Shown here piece after piece: positions 61,120-64,000 of a stretch of DNA of 64,000 nucleotides. The notes under the pieces were generated by a model. That model saw only the letters and a list, made by a program, of their open reading frames with translations. It was not told the DNA's origin and ran no database searches. The stretch is from contig JAMZAV010000006.1 in assembly GCA_024449915.1 (NCBI GenBank), positions 434,001 through 498,000 on the forward strand, given 5' to 3'. The translations under genes were made by a program, and so were the position numbers. Each line of letters starts with the position of its first letter. The first letter of the stretch is position 1. The DNA is from Sweltsa coloradensis (taxonomy: Eukaryota; Arthropoda; Insecta; Plecoptera; Chloroperlidae).

Positions 61120-61455
61120 ACAGTCAACCAGCAAAAAGCTGAATTGTCTGTTTATTACATGAATGCCAGAAGTATTTCAGGTACTGATAAACTTAGTGAG
61201 TTTAACATGTTTTTTGCGGACAACAATGAATGTGATATAATTTGCATAACAGAATCATGGCTTCACGAACATATTTATGAGAATGAAGTACTAGATAACA
61301 GTCAATATGAGGTGCATAGAAAAGACCGCATTCCAAGTGCAGGTAAAAAGAAAGGAGGGGGAGTTCTTATTGCTGTCAACACAAAAGTGACTTCTAATCG
61401 ACGGGAGGAGTTTGAAACTGCTGACTTAGAAATGATGTGGGTTGAAATAAAATGA
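61105..61455 (+). pseudogene. LINE endonuclease, N-terminal part
   Basis: Encodes YYMNARSIS (metal-binding Asn motif), CDIICITESWL (catalytic Glu motif) and KGGGVLIAVN, typical of the APE-type endonuclease of non-LTR retrotransposons. It nicks target DNA to prime reverse transcription. The frame begins without an ATG (continuous with the 2A motif) and stops at 61453 in an ATGA overlap with the next frame. Because the domain continues directly in the next frame, this is a one-base shift rather than a natural gene boundary. Confidence 0.85.
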
Positions 61456-62396
61456 ACCTGAAATCCAGTCTATATGTAGGGTGTGTTTATATCCCTAAGG
61501 CAACACCATTGCTCATTGAAAAGGTTAGAGACAACGTTTTGAAATTGGAAGAAACACTTCGACATACGGACAATATAATGTTGTGTGGTGACTTCAATCT
61601 ACCAGATATAACTTGGAAGTCTAAACATCAAGATGACTCAACTGACCTGGACCCGATTACCAACAAAAACTCTGTAGTGAACCAGATGTTTATTGAATTT
61701 ATAAGTGAAGCCAATCTATCACAAAAAGTCTTGTTTCCTACCAGTAATAACCACTTCCTTGATATTTTATTTGTTAATAATCCGGATGCCGAGGTTACCG
61801 TCATAAACGTTGAAGCAGCAGTTATTTCTGACCATTTTCCATTTTTGTGTCATCTTGTTCTTCCACATATGAAGTTAAACGACAAACCATCAAGACGCGA
61901 GACATATAACTGGAGGAAGGCTGACTTAAATAAACTTCGTGATAATCTAAATGAGTGTGACTGGGATAGAATGGATCTATTGACAGATGTGAACGACAAG
62001 TGTGACTTATTCTACAATCTTTTAAACGCAACAATATCCAGAACAGTGCCAGTGACAAAAGTCAAAAAGAATAAATATCCAGTTTGGTACGATAAACATG
62101 TTCTTGCGGCATTAAAACGTAAGAACAGAGCTCATCAAATGTTCAAAAGAACCGGTTTGGATTGTCATAAAGTTGATCACCAAAATCAAAGAACTAACTT
62201 CAAACAACTAAAAAACATGAAATATCGTCAATACCTTCACAACATTGAAGCAAAAATTCCAGAAAACCCCAAATTATTGTGGAGCTTTGTCAAGAGAAAA
62301 ACTAGATCAAGGAGGATACCTACTGAAGTGAAATATAATGGTTTAAATGCGAAAAGTGTAGAATCGTGCTGCCAGCTTTTTTCGGAGTTTTTTTAA
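61452..62396 (+). pseudogene. LINE endonuclease C-terminal part and linker
   Basis: Starts in the domain with LYVGCVYIP, then CGDFNLPDITW (Asp and Asn of the active site) and VISDHFPF (Ser-Asp-His). About 200 residues of linker follow, rich in Lys and Arg. The frame is closed by TAA at 62394, after FSEFF. The same frame continues beyond the stop with LINE-like sequence to about 62525, so the stop is a nonsense mutation inside the original protein. Confidence 0.85.
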
Positions 62397-62526
62397 ACAA
62401 TTTTCACTCCGAAATCACAAGGAAATTCGGTTCTACCTAATCTTTTTGACCAGATTGATAGTGAACTGTCCAGTTTCAATGTTTCTTGTGAAGAAGTGGA
62501 AGATAGCCTTGGTAAACTTGTTAATG

Positions 62527-63339
62527 GCAACTGGGCCAGACCAAATACCGGTAAATGTGATCAAACACTGTAGAAATGCATCATCTATTCCACTTTCAAA
62601 AATATTTAACTGTGCTTTAAATGAAGGAACGTTTCCCTCACGATGGAAACATGCTAACGTTACACCCGTTTTAAAGAAAGGAAGAAAAAACTCAGTGACT
62701 AATTACCGGCCTATTTCGTTATTAGCCATATTTTCAAAAGTTTTTGAAGGTCTCATTTCTAAAAGATTAAATAATCACGTGGCAGACTACATATCACCAA
62801 GTCAGCATGGATTTATGAAAAGAAAATCAACTGTTCCTAATCTTACTGAATTCACCCACGATATTGCAACGTCCCTAAACTCAGGTGTTCAAGTTGATGC
62901 TGTCTACACGGACTTCAGTAAAGCTTTTGACAGTGTTGATCACGATCTTCTCCTATTTAAATTAAAATCCTATGGAATTACCGGTAAAATTCATCAATTA
63001 ATTGAAAGCTACCTTACTGGACGAACTCAGTCAGTTGTCATTGATACAATAAGATCATCTTCTGAAAGTGTAACATCTGGAGTGCCGCAAGGTTCAATTT
63101 TGGGTCCACTACTCTTTACCCTGTTTGTGAATGACATACCGTCTTGTTTTATGTCATCAAGCTGTCTAATGTTTGCTGATGATCTTAAGATATATCGTCC
63201 AATACGAAGAGATGCTGACCGTGCATGCCTGCAGTCAGATCTGGACGCGCTTGCAGAATGGTGCAGAACATGGAAGCTTAAACTTAATGTATCTAAATGT
63301 GCAGTCATTACGTTTACAACAAAAAACAAAACATGTTAA
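62527..63339 (+). pseudogene. LINE reverse transcriptase domain
   Basis: Carries ATGPDQIPVNVIKH, NYRPISLLAIFSKVFE, SQHGFMKRKST, VYTDFSKAFDSVDHDLL (first catalytic Asp), GVPQGSILGPLLF and FADDLKIY (the catalytic Asp pair). It entered from the preceding frame through a one-base shift at about 62526. The ATG at 62446 lies before that shift and is not the natural start. It stops at 63337 in an A-rich stretch where a further shift occurs. All catalytic motifs remain. Confidence 0.92.
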
Positions 63340-64000
63340 ATGTCATATCTACAGTCTCAATGATCAGATTTTGGAAAGAGTCACGAAAGTCAAGGATTTA
63401 GGTGTCATCATATCTCATAATCTTTCATTCTCGAATCACCTTTCTAACATTATTCCGAAATCATTTAGATTGCTTGGTTTCTTAAGACGAAACTGCTCTA
63501 AAGAATTCTCCAAAACCACTATGCGAAAGTTGTACCTCTCTCTTGTTAGGCCTCATTTAGATTATGCTAGCTCTATTTGGAACCCATATCAAATCACCAA
63601 AATTCATAATGTAGAAAGGGTCCAACAGTGTTTCATAAAACATCAATGTATAAAAAGTAACATTCTGTATCATAGAGTAGATTATGCACAACTTTGTAAA
63701 GATGCTAACCTAATGACATTAGAAAACCGAAGGAACTATTCCGACATGGTTTACCTTTACAAAATTGTAAATAATTTAACAAACACTAGTTTAATTCTTG
63801 GCAAATTAAATTTTCATATACCTCCCAAACATACACGCCTTCACAAAACTTTTCAACCAGCCCTAAGTCATCTTGACCTCCATAAAAATTCATGCATCAA
63901 CAGATTACAGCATTCTTTTAATATGTTAAAACCTCTTGAAGGAACAGACATTGATCTCTACTCTCAAAATATTTTTAAATTTAAATCTGTGATCACTCAA
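63328..64000 (+). pseudogene. LINE C-terminal region (continues past window)
   Basis: In the third frame, starting around the aacaaaaaacaaaacatg slip: VKDLGVIISHNLSF, LYLSLVRPHLDYASSIWNP and IHNVERVQQCFIK, the conserved thumb and C-terminal segment of Jockey-superfamily RTs. It remains open to the last base of the window. Confidence 0.85.

Larger units (their letters stand above)
60797..64000 (+). mobile_element. decayed CR1/L2-like non-LTR retrotransposon (LINE), runs off the right edge
   Basis: In order: an upstream frame leading to a 2A-like motif, an APE-type endonuclease, a reverse transcriptase with FADD, and a conserved C-terminal region. These segments are in three different reading frames with one in-frame stop, so the copy cannot make an intact protein. 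It lies in the same orientation as the receptor gene and would sit in its intron 3. The Jockey-superfamily (CR1/L2) assignment rests on the NPGP start, the endonuclease and RT motif set and the VRPHLDYASSIWNP segment. The exact clade needs a tree. Confidence 0.9.

Noticed and set aside
61452..61455. Natural stop-start overlap (ATGA) between two LINE ORFs
   Set aside because: The overlap falls inside the endonuclease domain, whose motifs continue across it, so a one-base frameshift is the simpler reading.

Overview
The window reads as AT-rich nuclear DNA of an invertebrate animal. A spliced group I metabotropic glutamate receptor gene, tRNA-derived SINEs, miniature DNA transposons, Helitron-like elements and a decayed CR1/L2-like LINE all point that way. 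An arthropod, perhaps an insect, is my best guess, but nothing here fixes the phylum. There is no sign of operons, Shine-Dalgarno sites, CRISPR or prokaryotic genes.

Only one host gene is recognised with confidence. On the + strand, three coding exons (12874-13095, 15989-16198 and 20096-20426) encode the signal peptide and the first part of the glutamate-binding Venus flytrap domain of an mGluR1/5-type receptor. A probable 5' leader exon with several upstream AUGs begins at 12502. The rest of the receptor is not visible before the window ends, so intron 3 would exceed 43 kb and everything from 20427 to 64000 lies inside it, unless the gene is broken. A short minus-strand ORF at 8693-9112 resembles the cysteine-rich P2X7 C-terminal (ballast) domain and looks truncated.

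Nearly everything else is repeat. Families recognised by comparison within the window: (C) a GC-rich dispersed repeat, 5 copies; (D) a tRNA-headed SINE with a (TTTA)n tail; (H) a second tRNA-headed SINE with a shared T-rich tail, 4 copies; (E/F) Helitron-like elements ending in hairpin-TTCCTAGT; (G) two 0.6 kb near-perfect foldback palindromes; (I/J) medium repeats near 5.3-7.2 kb, 9.6 kb and 40 kb; (K) a roughly 220 bp element with an ACGG microsatellite; and assorted MITEs, minisatellites and microsatellites. A 3.4 kb segment is present twice in direct orientation (23530-26949 and 27030-30475). Each copy carries a mobile element that the other lacks, and part of the second copy looks like low-quality consensus. 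The right end (60797-64000) is a degraded LINE with a 2A-like motif, endonuclease, reverse transcriptase and C-terminal region in different frames.

The most unusual signal is a 17-base motif, ACCCGGCACCTCCACCA, found 16 times plus one diverged tandem copy, on both strands and in several sequence contexts. It matches the 3' end of a mature, CCA-tailed tRNA-Ala from about position 60 to 76. Its complement therefore has the form and length of a retroelement primer-binding site.
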